DNA from: Datnioides undecimradiatus
Taxonomy: Eukaryota > Chordata > Actinopteri > Lobotiformes > Datnioididae
Length of the DNA: 64,000 nt
Direction: 5' to 3'
Assembly (NCBI GenBank): GCA_008933995.1
Contig: WARS01000052.1
Location: 1,798,001-1,862,000 of the forward strand
In this document: one piece after another, positions 37,099 through 51,198 of the stretch
Layout of the letters: every line of letters starts with the position of its first letter
Numbering within the stretch: position 1 is the stretch's first letter
Translations under genes and position numbers: made by a program
Notes under the pieces: model-generated
What the model saw: only the letters and a program-made list of their open reading frames with translations
Told to the model about the DNA's origin: nothing
Database searches by the model: none

Positions 37099-39022
37099 CT
37101 AGATGATCTGTCCTCTGGGGTGCAGCAGAATGGCGTTGGAGTGAGGCCTGGGCCTGAGGAGCCCATTGCTGTAGTAGAAGTGATTGGTGAGCGCCTCCGC
37201 GAGCTGGTAAGAGCTGTTGTCGTCCTCGTCCACCTCTGCAACCGACGGAGGGGAGTCCTCATCCCTGGCGCGGCCTAGGTCTGGGTCTCTTGGCACGACT
37301 CCATCCTCCTGCTGGGCCTTTACAGGAACCAAGGAAGAGGGTAGTCCTGAGTCCTGGTAGACAGATTGAAAGCTCTGATCACTACTTTCCTAATAAAAAG
37401 ACTAAATAGAGTTTCGGCTGTCGATAAACAGCCAAGAGAACGGTAAACAACTATTTAAGCTGCGTGAAGTTATACTGCAGTAATAGTATCGTGAGTCACA
37501 CTTCTTCTGTTTGCATGGTGATCTCGGTTTCACCGTTCTTTGTTTTGGTAGCCGGTTTATCCGTGCGTGCATATGAGCGCACCCTCCCTGTCCGCCCAGC
37601 ATCTGTATTCAACGTGGCTGCAGGGTCACGAGCTTTTTTTTTTTTTTTTTATATCGCCGCCAAACAGCGAAACTAAAATATGTTTATGAAAACATTGGTG
37701 GTGAGTTCTGGCTCACATTTGATGCAGAGCGTTACACCGTTTGTGAGTTTCACCTGAGTCTTATTGGCAGCGTGTGTTCAGGTGACGCCCTGATTATTGA
37801 TAAAATGTTGCACATGCATTTGTTTTGGTCTGAGACGGTCGTCCTCTGGCAGGACATCTCATTGCAGTGAACGTTGCATGTATAGAGCCTTCAATTCAGA
37901 CAGTCGGGGCCAAATCAGGTTGCGATGCATTCACTGCACTAATGAAGACGTTTACAGCTTTTGCATGTTTCCTATGTTTGTTTGATTGCTCCGTCTCCAT
38001 GACAGGAACAATTCAGCAGCAAATCAAACACGATACCATGACACATCACAAACGAAACTCAATGCATTTCAGCCTAATCTCTCTGATGCATGTCGCATAC
38101 CAGTGACATGTTGCTGCTCTTCAGGTATGACTCCACCCTCCTCCTGCGCTCCTCCTCCACGTCCCTCTCGGCTCCTCCCGGGCTCTCTCTGCCGTCGAGC
38201 CAAACTACGGGGCGTCCCAGATCGTCCACCTCCACCCCAGACCCCCACCTCCTGCCCAGGGTGGACTGGCTGTCTTTGTAGTTGGGTCGTTCCTTCAGGC
38301 AGGGAGGTGGCCAAGACACTCACAACACTGATAACGGCTGTTTGTTTTCTACAAGGTTTCTTGTAAATAATGACTATGCAAATTGAACAACAGTAATTTG
38401 CATGGAGGAAAGAAAGCTTGTGACTAATGCACCATTGAAATCTCGACTGCTGAATTACTTTAGTTGTGTTCATTGAGAAAAAACCTCCCAAACCACATTA
38501 CAGCGACTGTTTTCTCTCAACGACCATTCGATTTAATAATCATGGTAGTCATGCAGCAACTAACTAGGCATTTTCAGTTTCTCTGATGCATGTAAATATG
38601 AAAATATTGGGAAAACTAGCAACAACAATTTGAGTTACACCATCAATACTATGATAACTGTCATTCGAATTGATTTTACTTTTTTAATTGAACTCACCAG
38701 AGACATTTGGCTGTTTTTCATTCGGCTGTCTACTCTGAGCTGGGCGTACTCTTCAGACTGCGGGGGAAAAAAAAATAGAGAAAGTCAAAGGGTGAACACA
38801 AAAAGACAAATAAAATGAATCATCCAGAATAGGATATCAATAATAAGTGTCTCTGAACACCGCATGCTATTTGTTTGAAGCTGCAGCAGCCTGTAATCAT
38901 CGGCCTCCACAGCAGACATGGCTGCTGACTCGCTAGCGGCACCACCCCGGCTACGCCCCGGCCGGGGGCAGGTGTGTCGACCTGGTTTCTCTCAACCCTC
39001 TAGGTTATTGTTCTCCGCAGGA

Positions 39023-39058
<36 letters not shown>

Positions 39059-42000
39059 CTGTGCTCTGGTGTCTGTGCTGACTGAGTTCACTCTCCTTAA
39101 GGAGGCTTGTCTGGAGAAGCTGTTAATTTCCTCCCTGGGAAGAAAAAATAGAGACAGCACATTTGAAGGATTTACTGAACAATGGTGTCTGAAAATGTAA
39201 TTTCAGAAAATAAGTCATAGTCTGTGAACACTTTGAATTAAAACATTTGATTTAAAACTAAATTCACAGTCGAGCTCTCGTCACAGTCGGGGCAATAAAT
39301 AAAAGACCTTTCCTGTTTCTCACTTTAACCTGTATCTCCTCTTACGTTTTTTCGCTGAGCTCCATCTCAAGCTTTTTGTTTCTGTGTCGATGGTAGCGGT
39401 TGACCAGCAGGACCACAATGACCAGGATCATGATCAGAGCACCGGCACAGGCACCAATAATAATCAGCAGCTGGTTGTCAATGGGGGTCACGCCTGTGCG
39501 TTGAGAGGTGCCTGCAAGGAAGACGAGGAAGACATCTGATTAATCTCTCCTGCAGCAACAAAACTACTGAATGTGTCATGGAGCGACTTTGATCCTGATT
39601 AACAGCATCTGTTCATGCCCTCTATTCATCACAAGGGGGCAGCAGATCTGCACAATTATTACAAATCAAACACATAAACTCTGTGTGATCCACTAGCAAA
39701 GCTGAAAGTCCTTGCACTTACTTGTTACTGCCAGCATGTACTCCGTTTTTCCTACTCCCACGCTGTTCTTGACCACACACTCATAGACCCCACTGTCATT
39801 CAGGCGGAGGGGACGCCCGAAAACAAGTTTTTCACCAACCACTGACACCCCGTCCGGCAGAGCTCCGCCTCTCCTGAGGATGATCACAGCAAAATGTCAC
39901 CATTAACAGACAATTATCTGTCCCACATTTGAAACCACGGATAGGCCTAAACTACAAAGAAACCTGTGACTCACTTCTCGAAACAATGGCTGTGACTCAA
40001 TTTGGTGCCCGAGAAATGAAAGGAACGAAGTGCAAACCCACATTCCAGCTCAAACTATTTCTACCGAAGTGTCAGAGGGGCAAACCCAGGAATATTCAAT
40101 GACATCCAGTCTAAAACAACAGCTTGAAATGCAGCGGCTGGTTTGCGTTACGGAAGTGATTCATCTGAACAAACACTACTCAGGATCAGATTTGCCACGG
40201 AGCACAACCGTAAATTCGCATGCACCTGAACCAAAACCTGCCAGGCTTACAACTGGCGCCCATTGATCTGAATAGACCAATTAATACTAGGGTTGAGGGA
40301 TTTAAGCTACGGACACACACTGTGCAGCTGAAGCCCTCACAGGCCACATAATGGAGAGCCAGTTTCTGCTCGGGTCCGCTGAGAGGGGTCGAGTTGCCCC
40401 TGGTTTCACTGTGCTGTGGCAGCTATTTAAACTGCTGCTTTACACCCCCCCCACCCCCAAACTGGAGCCAGCTCAGATTTCTTTTCTCCAAACCCCACCC
40501 CTGACACAGAGTAGATGGTTGAGAAAGATACAGATAAGGTGAGTAATCCACCTGCAGCAGCCAAACGGACTCGAGTCAATGTGCTGAGATGCAGGTACGC
40601 CTATCTTGTTACCTTTGGACAGAGTCAGGTTCGCTGTTCCCCCCCTGTCTCCAGTCTTTATCCTATGCTAAGCTAAACAGCTGCATGAAAGTGGCATGAC
40701 GATCTCCTCATCTACCCCTATCATAATGGGAAAAAAGTGCATTTTCCAAAAAGCTGCAAGTGTTTCTGTTAAATTAAATTCTAAACAAACCCTCTCTGGG
40801 TTTGAACGACGCCAGTCCACGCAGTTTTAGTTTGTACTGACAAACGCGCCGAAGGGTCTGTGGCGCGGAAAAGATTTAATCCAGAATAATCTTAATATTT
40901 CAAGATTGCCTCATGGCTGAAACATTTTTCACTCGGCACACAACATTCGATCATTGTGTGTTCAGTTGTAGCTGTAATGGCTGGTACAGTGTCTCTAATT
41001 AAAGTACAGACCCTGTGTTTTACCAGGCATTAGAGTGATATTTAAAGCATGGCACTATGATTAAGCGCTTAGCATGTGTCTCCTGCTCTTCCTTGTGTCG
41101 CTTACTCCCCCTCCCTCGTGTGAAAATATCTCCGTCGCTCATATTCCAACGTCGAATTGCGCAACACGACACCAAAGCTTTTATTCTGCACTGAATTGGA
41201 GGAGAGATGGCCGCCCTCCTTTAGATCGAAGCACGCTTCTTTGTTGTTCCCAGGTGGTGCAGTCTGTGTATATGCGCGTTGGTGCTGGCTTATGTATGTT
41301 TTGAGACGCATTCCAGTGGCATGTAAAGAGCTATTTAGCAGTGCAGGTGGCATTACAGTGGGCTGAATTAACATGTAATTGTCAGATTCCTGCTGGCAGC
41401 CAGACAGAGTTAAACTGCAGATGTGTGTGAGCAGCGGACGGCCTGATGACGGTACCATGTCCAGGTGATGTTCTGAGGTTTGGGGTTTCCTCTGCTGCTG
41501 CAGGCCAGCTCAGCTCTCTCCAAACCTGCGAACCAGTCTCCTGTAGCAGCGGAGATGGTGGCATCTGGGGGGTCTGGTACAGAAACACAGTCATTAGCAC
41601 TGCAGTGACACAAAATATTGCACAGCGTTGTGCTGCTTTGTAAAGGAAAACTACATAACACTTTATTCATTTGAGGAGGAAGTTGCCTCAGAATCAACAC
41701 TGTTATTTCAGATCTGTCCTAATGATAAGATCTGCGGAGGCCATTGTTCTGCAAATCACACATTATTTTGATAACTTACTAAAGAAGCCATGTTAGCAGT
41801 ATTGAATTTACAGATATAGTGGGTTTTTGCATAATTTCCAAAGCAAACTGATCAGAGGTGTTTTGGTACAGCGTGTTACTCCACTGGCATGACTGCAATC
41901 ATATGCAACTGTCAAATGTTTTGCACGTTGCTGATGACAGCGGAGTCTTTAAATCTGGGTATGAAAATCTGTGATGTTATCTCCTGTCTGTTCGCTGGTC

Positions 42001-45000
42001 TGGTCAGTGCCAAACGGATCTTTTCCTCCTGCACAGACCCTCTGATTGGCTGGCGGATTGACACAAGTACGGTACATGTAGCATAAGGAAAGTAAGAGGT
42101 TGATTTCCTGCATAAGACAGGAACTTTTTAATTTTAGGGGCATGGAGGGAATATAAAGTAATTTGCATTTAAAATCTAATTGAAATTTAGATCTTTGTCA
42201 CTAAATATGACTTCAATCTGACTCAAGTCCACCCCTCTCGACGCCCTTGGGCTTCTACGCTGGACAAAGAGCAGTTGTTCCACATGGAAATAACAGATGT
42301 TCAGGTGCCATCTCTCTGACTGTGCTAACAAGTGATAGTGGAGGACGTAGCATTACTCATACGCTTTCCCAGCAAAGGACCAGACCTGCCAATGTTGTCT
42401 AATATTTAGTCTGCTGTCACCCATGTATTTTCACAGCACTAAGGTTGAGCTGAACAAACGTCTCTTGCAGGGAGACAAGAGGGTAAAAGGGTCATTGGTT
42501 GAATTAGCCGTTAGCGGGAGGAGCTAAACGCGTTGGCCCGCAGCCCAGTGGTGAAAGCTGAACTGAGCTGTGTCTTTATTCCACACTACATAATGAGTCT
42601 AGCAGTTTTACGCCAGTGAAGCGACAGTATTAAGAAAACAAAATGCTGTGAAAGCCAGTGCGCCTGCTAAAACAGACTGAACTGTTAATGAGCACCATTG
42701 TCCCAAAATATGCATGTGAAAAGGAAGTAGAAGTGCAACTTACAGCTGCAGCTACAGTAGTACTCTGCAATGATATCAGAAAACCCAAAGCAAATCTAAA
42801 TACTTGGACCCTTATTTCAGAAGGTCAAGTTTAGTTCATTTTAATCCAAATAAGCTGCAACCAGCAGTAGAACATTACAGAACATTACACCTGTCTATAT
42901 ACAGCTAATGCATATACTCATACAAAACTGGTAATACATGATGTTTCACATATGTTATCATCATTTCCTGATGGTAGAAAACAACAGAAGTGTGTTTATT
43001 CGTGCACGTTAACTGCAAAAAACAGTGTACTTAAGCTCATGTTGGTTAGCCTGTAAGCTGCAGGCTGACTGATGTCATCGCTGCCATTTATATTTTTCTG
43101 TTTTGGGACAGTAAAAGGCTTTTTTCACGGCAGACCCGTTGGCGTGGCATCATGGGAAAGGTACAGTTGCAGCTAATGATATTAACTCAGTCCCTCGGTT
43201 ACTACATACTACAGACTGTTGGTGGTGGTGAGACAGCTCAGGGAAGTAATGAAGCTTTAGAAAAAACATTTCACTTTCTCTTTCACCACATTTTTATTAA
43301 TGTTAACATTCCAGCGCCACAGACTGATTGTTGCTCTGATGTGCGGTTGCAGACCTGTTGTTTATTTAGTACAGAATGACCTGCAGCAGTTAGTACAGAA
43401 TGTGACACAGCTTTGTTAGGCCTGGATGTCCTGTCTAAAATCCATCTAAAAAGACATAAATAAACAAGAATCTATTCACCTTTCATTCTGATTTTGCATC
43501 AAAGTCGTCAAAGATAATTTGATATATTGTCATATATTATCAAAAACAGAGAAAGGATCACGTTTAGCACCTGGCGGTAGCTAGCTAGCTAGCTAGCTAA
43601 TTCACTAAGCCTTGAAGACTGTAAGAAGCATCTTCGTAAAGAGGCACAGGTAAAGTTAGAGGAGGAACACGTTTAGATTTACGTAAATCACATTACGCAG
43701 TTTGGTCGAGCTAGCTGTCGCTTCACTCTGATCTTAATGTGGAACACGGGCTGAGCATCGAAAGAAGGAAGGATGACCTCATTTGACCTCATGATGAAAT
43801 CATTGCTTTAAATCACAACGGATCTGGTTGGATTTTGGTTGGCGTTTGCTGACTGCATCCTTTTTGGACACAGGACAGGAAGAAGGAGTAGACGCGGGGG
43901 TGGGGGGGAGCATTGCAACATAAAGTCTATCACACGGCTGCTTCATCGGCGTCAAGGTTCTTTATTTTTGCTCAGGGCTTTAATCCTGCTGCTGAAAATA
44001 AAAGTGAAGTTGAGTGAGAACTCAGACAGCGCTCATTTTGTTTAATTTGATCTCGTGTTGTGAAAGCCGGCCCACGCACCTGACAGAAACCTTTTGGTCA
44101 AGCACAGTGCCTCACATGTTATCATTTCCTTCATTTCACCATGATAATAACTTGAAAACGGTGCAGTCATCTGGTGATTTCTGGGCCGAGATAAGCCCCT
44201 AATGCTCCAAGATCCTAACAACACGTCTGTACACAAGTACAGGCCTATAGATTTCTTGTATACTAACAACAAAACAGTGCATTATGACATCGGGATAGTA
44301 CTGGATACAGCTGGTATGTAGCCTGGAAAACCTTCTTTGTTATTCAGGTTTGCAGATGATAAGTTGTTCTCCAACAAAGGGTTGGTCTTTAGTTCCTGCT
44401 GCTGATGATTGTTTCTGCACTTAGACAAACTTTACCTTCACTTAAAATTATAATTAAAAGTCCAATCTGCTTAATTTCATCTCCATTGAGATTTTTGGGC
44501 TCAAAACTCAGCATCATTATCAGGTGTACTCACAGTAAACCACCAGGTGGTTAGAGATCCTCCGCGGCTGCTCCAGGGTGGGGTGCCACACCAAACAGTC
44601 CAGCTTTTTCCCATTCATGCTGCGCAGGGGGTGCAGGGAGTAGTAGCTGGACACCGAGCCGCCCTCCTTGGTGCGGTTGTTGGACTGGCCTGGCAGGTCG
44701 GTGTCCCAGGAGAGACGGGGAGGCGGGTGGCCCACGGCTCGACAGGAGGCTGCCACGCGGAACGACTGGCCCTCCACCAGGAAGACGGGCTCCAGGGAGG
44801 AGATTGGTGAAACTAAAAGAAGAGGAAGAGGAACAAGGTGAATTTAGGACTTTAAACTCTTTTTTTTTGCTTATTTGGCATCACTTTAAAAAATAAAAAA
44901 TTATAGTATAACAGATTTTTTTTATTCAGTATATTGTATTTTTTGTGCAAAGTCATTACTTAAATGATGGTTATGACAATCAACAAACTATTAGGCTTTA

Positions 45001-48000
45001 CTGGCAAAAACTATTTGCTTATTATTACTCTGCTCTGTTTTTTTCTTCAAACTAATGATATTTGTTTAATTACGCACTTTATTTATGCTTCTTTTAAACA
45101 TAAGACCTCTCTCATGCTGTGTATAATTGTACTGTATCATATATATTGTGTTTCAGCCTCTGTATTGTCTTCATCTTACAATAAAAACAGTGCTAGCATT
45201 TAAAAAGATGACCTAAACCACAGTCCCTGCATTGTTACTGCAGTCAGATTTAATTAATACTTCCCAAAGCCTGCTCAGAGCTAATTTGTCTTGACCCCAA
45301 ATTATCTGTAGGCGCTGTAATTAACCCCATTGAAACCAGGATTTGGCTAAATGTGTTTGTGTAGTGATTGTCACTGTAAGTCAGGGACAAGTTTGAGCAA
45401 CAAGCTCCCCAAGACCTTGCTGAGAGATTCAGATAAGAGTATTGTTGGCATGAATACATCCCGGAACAGAGAGAAGAAAACAAAGCACCACCAGGATCTT
45501 AGTGAGATATCTAAGACGGATGATGGAGAGCGACGGGGAAACGTGCGTGCACATGAACCATTCAGAGAATCCACCTTAAAGTTCAGCAGCAGGATACGAA
45601 GGTGAAACATCAAGTGCGTCACAACTGTGCAAGACATCACATGAGGCAAATGTCACCCGAGATATTTTCACATTATTAAATTTCTGTTTAACTCCCCTGT
45701 CACCAACTGGTTTAACGTGATTGTGATTCACACCCGAGTCACGACAGCGTTTGCCGTCGTAAACACTCCGTGGTGTCACCCGGGTATGTCTTTCCGCCGC
45801 TGCCTGGATTATTAATGTGTGAGGACCAAACTGGTAGTTAGCATTAGCAGAAATAGCCATTAGGGATTAGCTCGCAAAGACAAGACAGACACCACCTGTC
45901 AAAGAATTATAAACAGAAACTGCAAAAAGCATGACATCACTGCACCGCCCACAGTGTTTGACTGACGGGCGATATCTGGGATAAGATTTCCTGCTGGGAA
46001 AATATCCTTTGCACGATTAAGTTTAATCTTTTCATAAGGATTCACTCGTGGCCAAATGAAACCACCCAAATTAACCCAGACGCATTAAAAAATGAATAAA
46101 CTGAGTGAAAAAAGAGTGGGAATGACAGATCTTCCTTGATATTTGAAAGTTTCCCTCCCTGTAGGGCGTTAGGAGAAGATATCCAGATTTTTGTTTTGAT
46201 CTATAGATTAATATCTAGCCAATGAACTCTCCCACACGCTAATTTAACATTTTATAGTCGAGTGTTTTTGTACTTTAAAGAGTCGAGAGAATTCAGCGCT
46301 GGAGGTTGTCTGTTACCAACGTGTGTGTTTCTGTTGGTTTCTGTTTGCTCTGTGGCGTGTTAGGACAGGCTGGCGTCTGCGCCGACACTGCTGATGACTG
46401 GCAGCGAAACACTTTCCATTGCAAAATTGTGATTTTCCAGGCTTCTCGGTAGATTTCCGCGTTTCTGATTTGAATACAAACAGGTTGACGTTTATTATCC
46501 AATAAATGAAAATGAGTGGAAAAGAAAAAATTCAAATACGCTTGATATTGTTAAATAATTACATTTTTTAGGTATTTGTGCAGCTGTTTATTCACTGTGT
46601 CCATGGAAACAACAACAGAAAGACGAATCTACATCAAAAGAGTTTAATATTTAGTTATTTATGATGCAACGTCCATACTCAAATACATTTTCCTTTAAAC
46701 TAACTTGGTTATGGAGGTCTGGATTTAAGCCGCTTGGGGCAGAGCTGTTTATCAGCCTGTGCTGTTAAAGTCATTTAGGACAGATAGCATCGCTGCAGGG
46801 TTTCGTTTTATTTATAAGGATTTGTTTTTAAAAAAGCTGCATTCCCACGGCCGCTGTTATGATTCCACTGAATCCATGACACGATGTAGCGATCCCCTCG
46901 GTAAGGCGTGAAGATCCAAATATTTTGTAAGCGTTGTCACTATGACTAAAATGAGCCAGTGAACCAAAACATATGGTATGAAACAGAGATTTCCACAGGA
47001 AACGCGCTTGTTTTGAGATGTTGAACGTGGACTGCGCTGTTTTCTTGATACTTGCAAATATTAATTTCAGGAATCCAGACAAAGGCAGGGCCATCTTTCC
47101 CTCTTTTAATAAATAAAATGTGGCACTAAAGAACACCAACACTTCATTTAGCCAGCATACTGGCATTCTGCTTCTCCATATTGTAATTTTAATGTAAAAT
47201 CCATATACACCAGTGCACTACTGTCTCTGCTGCTCCTCCTGATGTTGCTTTGGGCCAATATTTATCAGTGGCTGAATGACCAGAAGGGTCAAAACCTTTT
47301 GAGACAGATTTGTGATTTTAGAAAACAACTCATTTCGACTTGACTTGGAAACTTATCAGAAACTGAATCAAACCCTGTGGCCTGGACGTGTTTATCTTGT
47401 ATCTGCACTTTGCTTGGGCACAAAATCAGCTCGACACTTAAGTAGTATCACCAGCATGCTTTGCAGAGCAGAGAGGATCATCTGTTTCTGGTACAAGATA
47501 TTCTTTGTTTTTTCGGGTACATCCCAAACTTGCATGCTCTTGCGCTGTTAGAAAATCTGCTTTTCACACAGTGAACTTCAGATACCCCTCTCAGCGTGAG
47601 CGTTTGTGGCCACGTTGGCAAACCTGCTGAGTTTCCTCTGGCTGCCACGGCTTTTCTCTTCTACGAAGATGATTGCGGTTTTAAGCATCATTACAGCGGC
47701 TCTGATAGGATTAGGAAGGTGTGGGAGGGAAGACAGAAAAAGCGAGAAAAGGTGGAGGAGGAGGTGGATGATGAGGCTTACTCCAGACGGTGAGTGTGAT
47801 CTGCCTCTCAAAGTTTCCATTGGGGAAGGTGGAGATGTGGCAGGTGTAGCTGCCTTCGTCAGACTCCTCTGTGCTGGGGATGAGCAGGGCCGAGTTCTCT
47901 GTGGGGCGTCCGCTCTCGAACCTCACCCGGCCGGAGTAACGTCCAAACTCTGATGTGCAAAACAAAGACTTCACCTCAGGGAAGATGCATGTCTGTCAGT

Positions 48001-51000
48001 CTTTACAGGCTCAAATAGAAATGCTTAGTCAAAAGCATTAACTCCCACAGAGGAAATAGACTTAAACCAGCATTTATCCAATGACATCACAACCCCACCC
48101 TCCAGACAAATAATCCAGGTGCAGTACTACACCGTCTCCTGGTATGATCTCATTTCAAATCACAGTGTTGTCAGATTTGTAAACATTTGCAAGTCTTTTG
48201 TTACAGAGCTTCGTCTGGTCGTAATGAACTGGAGTGATAATCGGTTTTGACGGTCGTCGGCTGACAGTCGTTGCATGGAAAAAGTGAGATTTATTGAAAT
48301 GTGGCGTGACTTTGGACTGGAGACAATTACACTGGGCTGTGATATGATGCTTTACCCTGTGCAACTGCAGGAACGCGTCCACCGCTAGAGATGTAGCAGC
48401 ACGGGAGCTTTTCCTCAGTATCTCTGACACACATTCGGGAAAGCAAATGGATATTTGCATGATATCGCAAAGCCAGCTGCCTTGCGCAGTGACATGATTT
48501 GGGCAGCGGGACTGTTTACCTAATGCTGGTTTGCCACTGCAGAAAAAGGGAGTGCCAAGAAAACATGAAGGAGTAAAACTGGTTTTGTTTGTATGAAAGT
48601 TCCAAATAAAAAGAATAATATGGCTCAGCATTGTTATTTCAAATAACATAGTGTGATAATATTTTGACTTCACTGCCCAGCCCTACACTGATTAAATAAA
48701 TGCATCCTATTGGTGTGAAAACCTGGAAACCCTATAGTTTTACCTATATCCCTCTTTCTATATCCCATTAAGAAATGTTGGAAATGTGTTGCTAAGCAGT
48801 CCTCCAAAGTGTGGTCCTTTGGATGAGTTTTAAGTCGTAAGTAATGAATAAATAACTTAAGCCTGAGTCAGGCGGCCTGAGAGACATCAGCTGACAAACC
48901 AATCCACCAACAGTCAATACGCCCTGGACTGTTTCAGTATTAGACCGATGTATTAATCATTGGCCGTAAAGTAGATGTGGTGTCAAACGTCTAAAAGGTG
49001 CGAATCCTAAACATAAGCTTGAGAAGGAGCAATCCTGCAGGTGAACTCGAACTGGATCTCAAACAGTGAAGAAAGTGAAATTCTAGCTCCGCAAACCAGT
49101 CTGGGATCAGACTCTCTCAGACCCTCGCTGCGGCCTACCCGTGTGGCCGTCCACGAAGTGCGCAGTGATGATCTGGTCCTTGCTGCCGTCTGGGAGCTCC
49201 TTGAACCAGGTGACCTGCACCACCTTCTCCCCGTCCTCCACCTGGTAGTGACAGGGCAGCCTGGTTTCACTCTCTGCCAGGGAGAGCAGGGAGGTTACGG
49301 GCTGAGGAGGCTCCATGAAGACACCCCGCACACTCGCTGCTGAAGAGAGAGGGGAAAAGTCAATTATACAAAACAAAGTGGAGTCATTATAGGAGGCAGG
49401 TGAATGAAGGAGGCTGTGAGATGCATAGACAATTCACTGACAGTCACTTAATGAATATTTGGTAATTGCAAATATTTGACATCATTTATTAACCAAATGA
49501 TTACAATGGACAGTTAGTGCAAGTTCAGGGGATAATCTTAATCTTATGGCATGTTGGAGCTTTGCAGAATCACATCTGACCTTAACATCTGTGACTTTAT
49601 TGCTGAAACAGTTAGCAAGTCAATTGTTTACCATGTTCACTGTCTAATTAGCTAATAAGCAAAGCTAATACTCCCATAGCTAATTAGCAAACGTTAGCGT
49701 GTTAGCATGCTAACGTTTGCCCAGAGCCCAGAGCAGCGTTACTATTTACTTATGAAAATGACTTCATGAGATTCATAAGAGTGAACGGTGACATGCTCAC
49801 GACCTGTTGGGTGAGTTTCAGAGCAAAACTTTTAATAAACTTCTGTTGTAAGAATGATTTCCTTAGTGACTTCCTACCGGGACGTTTACATTATGGCTAG
49901 TTATTGTAAAAGAGGCTAACATACAGTTGTCCAGTAGGCTACAACCAAAAGACTTTTCATTGGCTACTGGGGCCTGAAAAGATCCAAACTGGTGTGCATT
50001 AAAGTATAAATATGTGTGTTGATGTGTGGATTAATAATGGGTACTTCTTAATCTGACACTTTCATCTTAAATCTGATGTTACAGTTGTCAAGATGCTTTT
50101 TATGCATGCCACGTGCGAACATTACAAATAATAAGAGGAAACAAGCTGCTGTTGTTGATACAAGCGGCCGAAATGGGTTTCCTCCGCAGGGTGGCAGGGC
50201 GCACCCTTTGTGATAGGGTGAGAAGCTCTGTCACCCGGCATCTGTTTCGGATGCCTCCTGAATGCCTCCCTGGTGTCCCGGGCATGTCCTACCAGGAGGA
50301 GGCCCCGGGGAAGACCCAGGACACGTTGGAGGGACTATGTCTGTCAACTGGCCTGGGCACGCCTCGGGATCGTCCCGGAAGAGCTGGAGGAAGTGTCTGC
50401 AGAGAGGGAAATCTGGGAATCCCTGCTCAGGCTGCTGCGACCCAGTCCCGGATAAGCAGATAAGATGGATGGTTGGATGGAAGGCTGCTGTTTCCTCTGA
50501 TAACGGGTTGTTTTCATGAGATATTGACAATAATTATTATTAACTTCTCAAGAAAACCAGCTTCCACATTACTTTTGCAGGAAATTAGTCACCAGTGAAG
50601 CATTGTTCAAATTTAAATCGAGCCCTGATTACCGCTGCAAGAGCAAAAGTCGTGTGTGACGGTTCATCCTGAGGGGAACATTATTCCACGGAAATAAATC
50701 CAACCAGGTATTTGACAAAGAGCCAAAACATTTCAACCTGCTCCAAAGTTATAGTATTGTTCGCCTGGCCATGAAAGTCTGCACACAAATCCATTATTCC
50801 ACCAGTAGCCGTGATGATATTTCAGTCTGGACCAATGTGGTGGAGAACATCACATTATCCCTAAAGATTTGCTTGTTTCACCCTATCAAATACAAAGATT
50901 TGCTATGGGACGCTATCCCATAATGCACTGGGTGAGAGCTGCCCCAGACAGGTTTATATATAGACAGACAAAGCCACCCGAACTCACACCTACGGGCAGT

Positions 51001-51165
51001 CGCCGATTCGCCCGACCTGCTTGTCTGTTGACACTCAGACACAGAAAGGACGTGCAAACCCCACAAAGAGGTGTAAACAGTTTGAACACAGGACCTTCAT
51101 GCCGTGAGGCGACTGCGCTAACAATATGAACAATGGCACTTTTATCAGTGGTAATGAGTTCCTCA

Positions 51166-51198
<33 letters not shown>

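Noticed and set aside
48155-48673. A 172-codon minus-strand open frame between nectin4 exons 2 and 3
   Set aside because: No domain or family likeness, no splice context, and it overlaps sequence resembling a degraded DNA repeat. Its composition looks like translated non-coding DNA.
50231-50530. Overlapping open frames on both strands around the LINE tail
   Set aside because: Only the plus frame with RPRGRPRTRWRD matches the LINE ORF end; the others are shadows.
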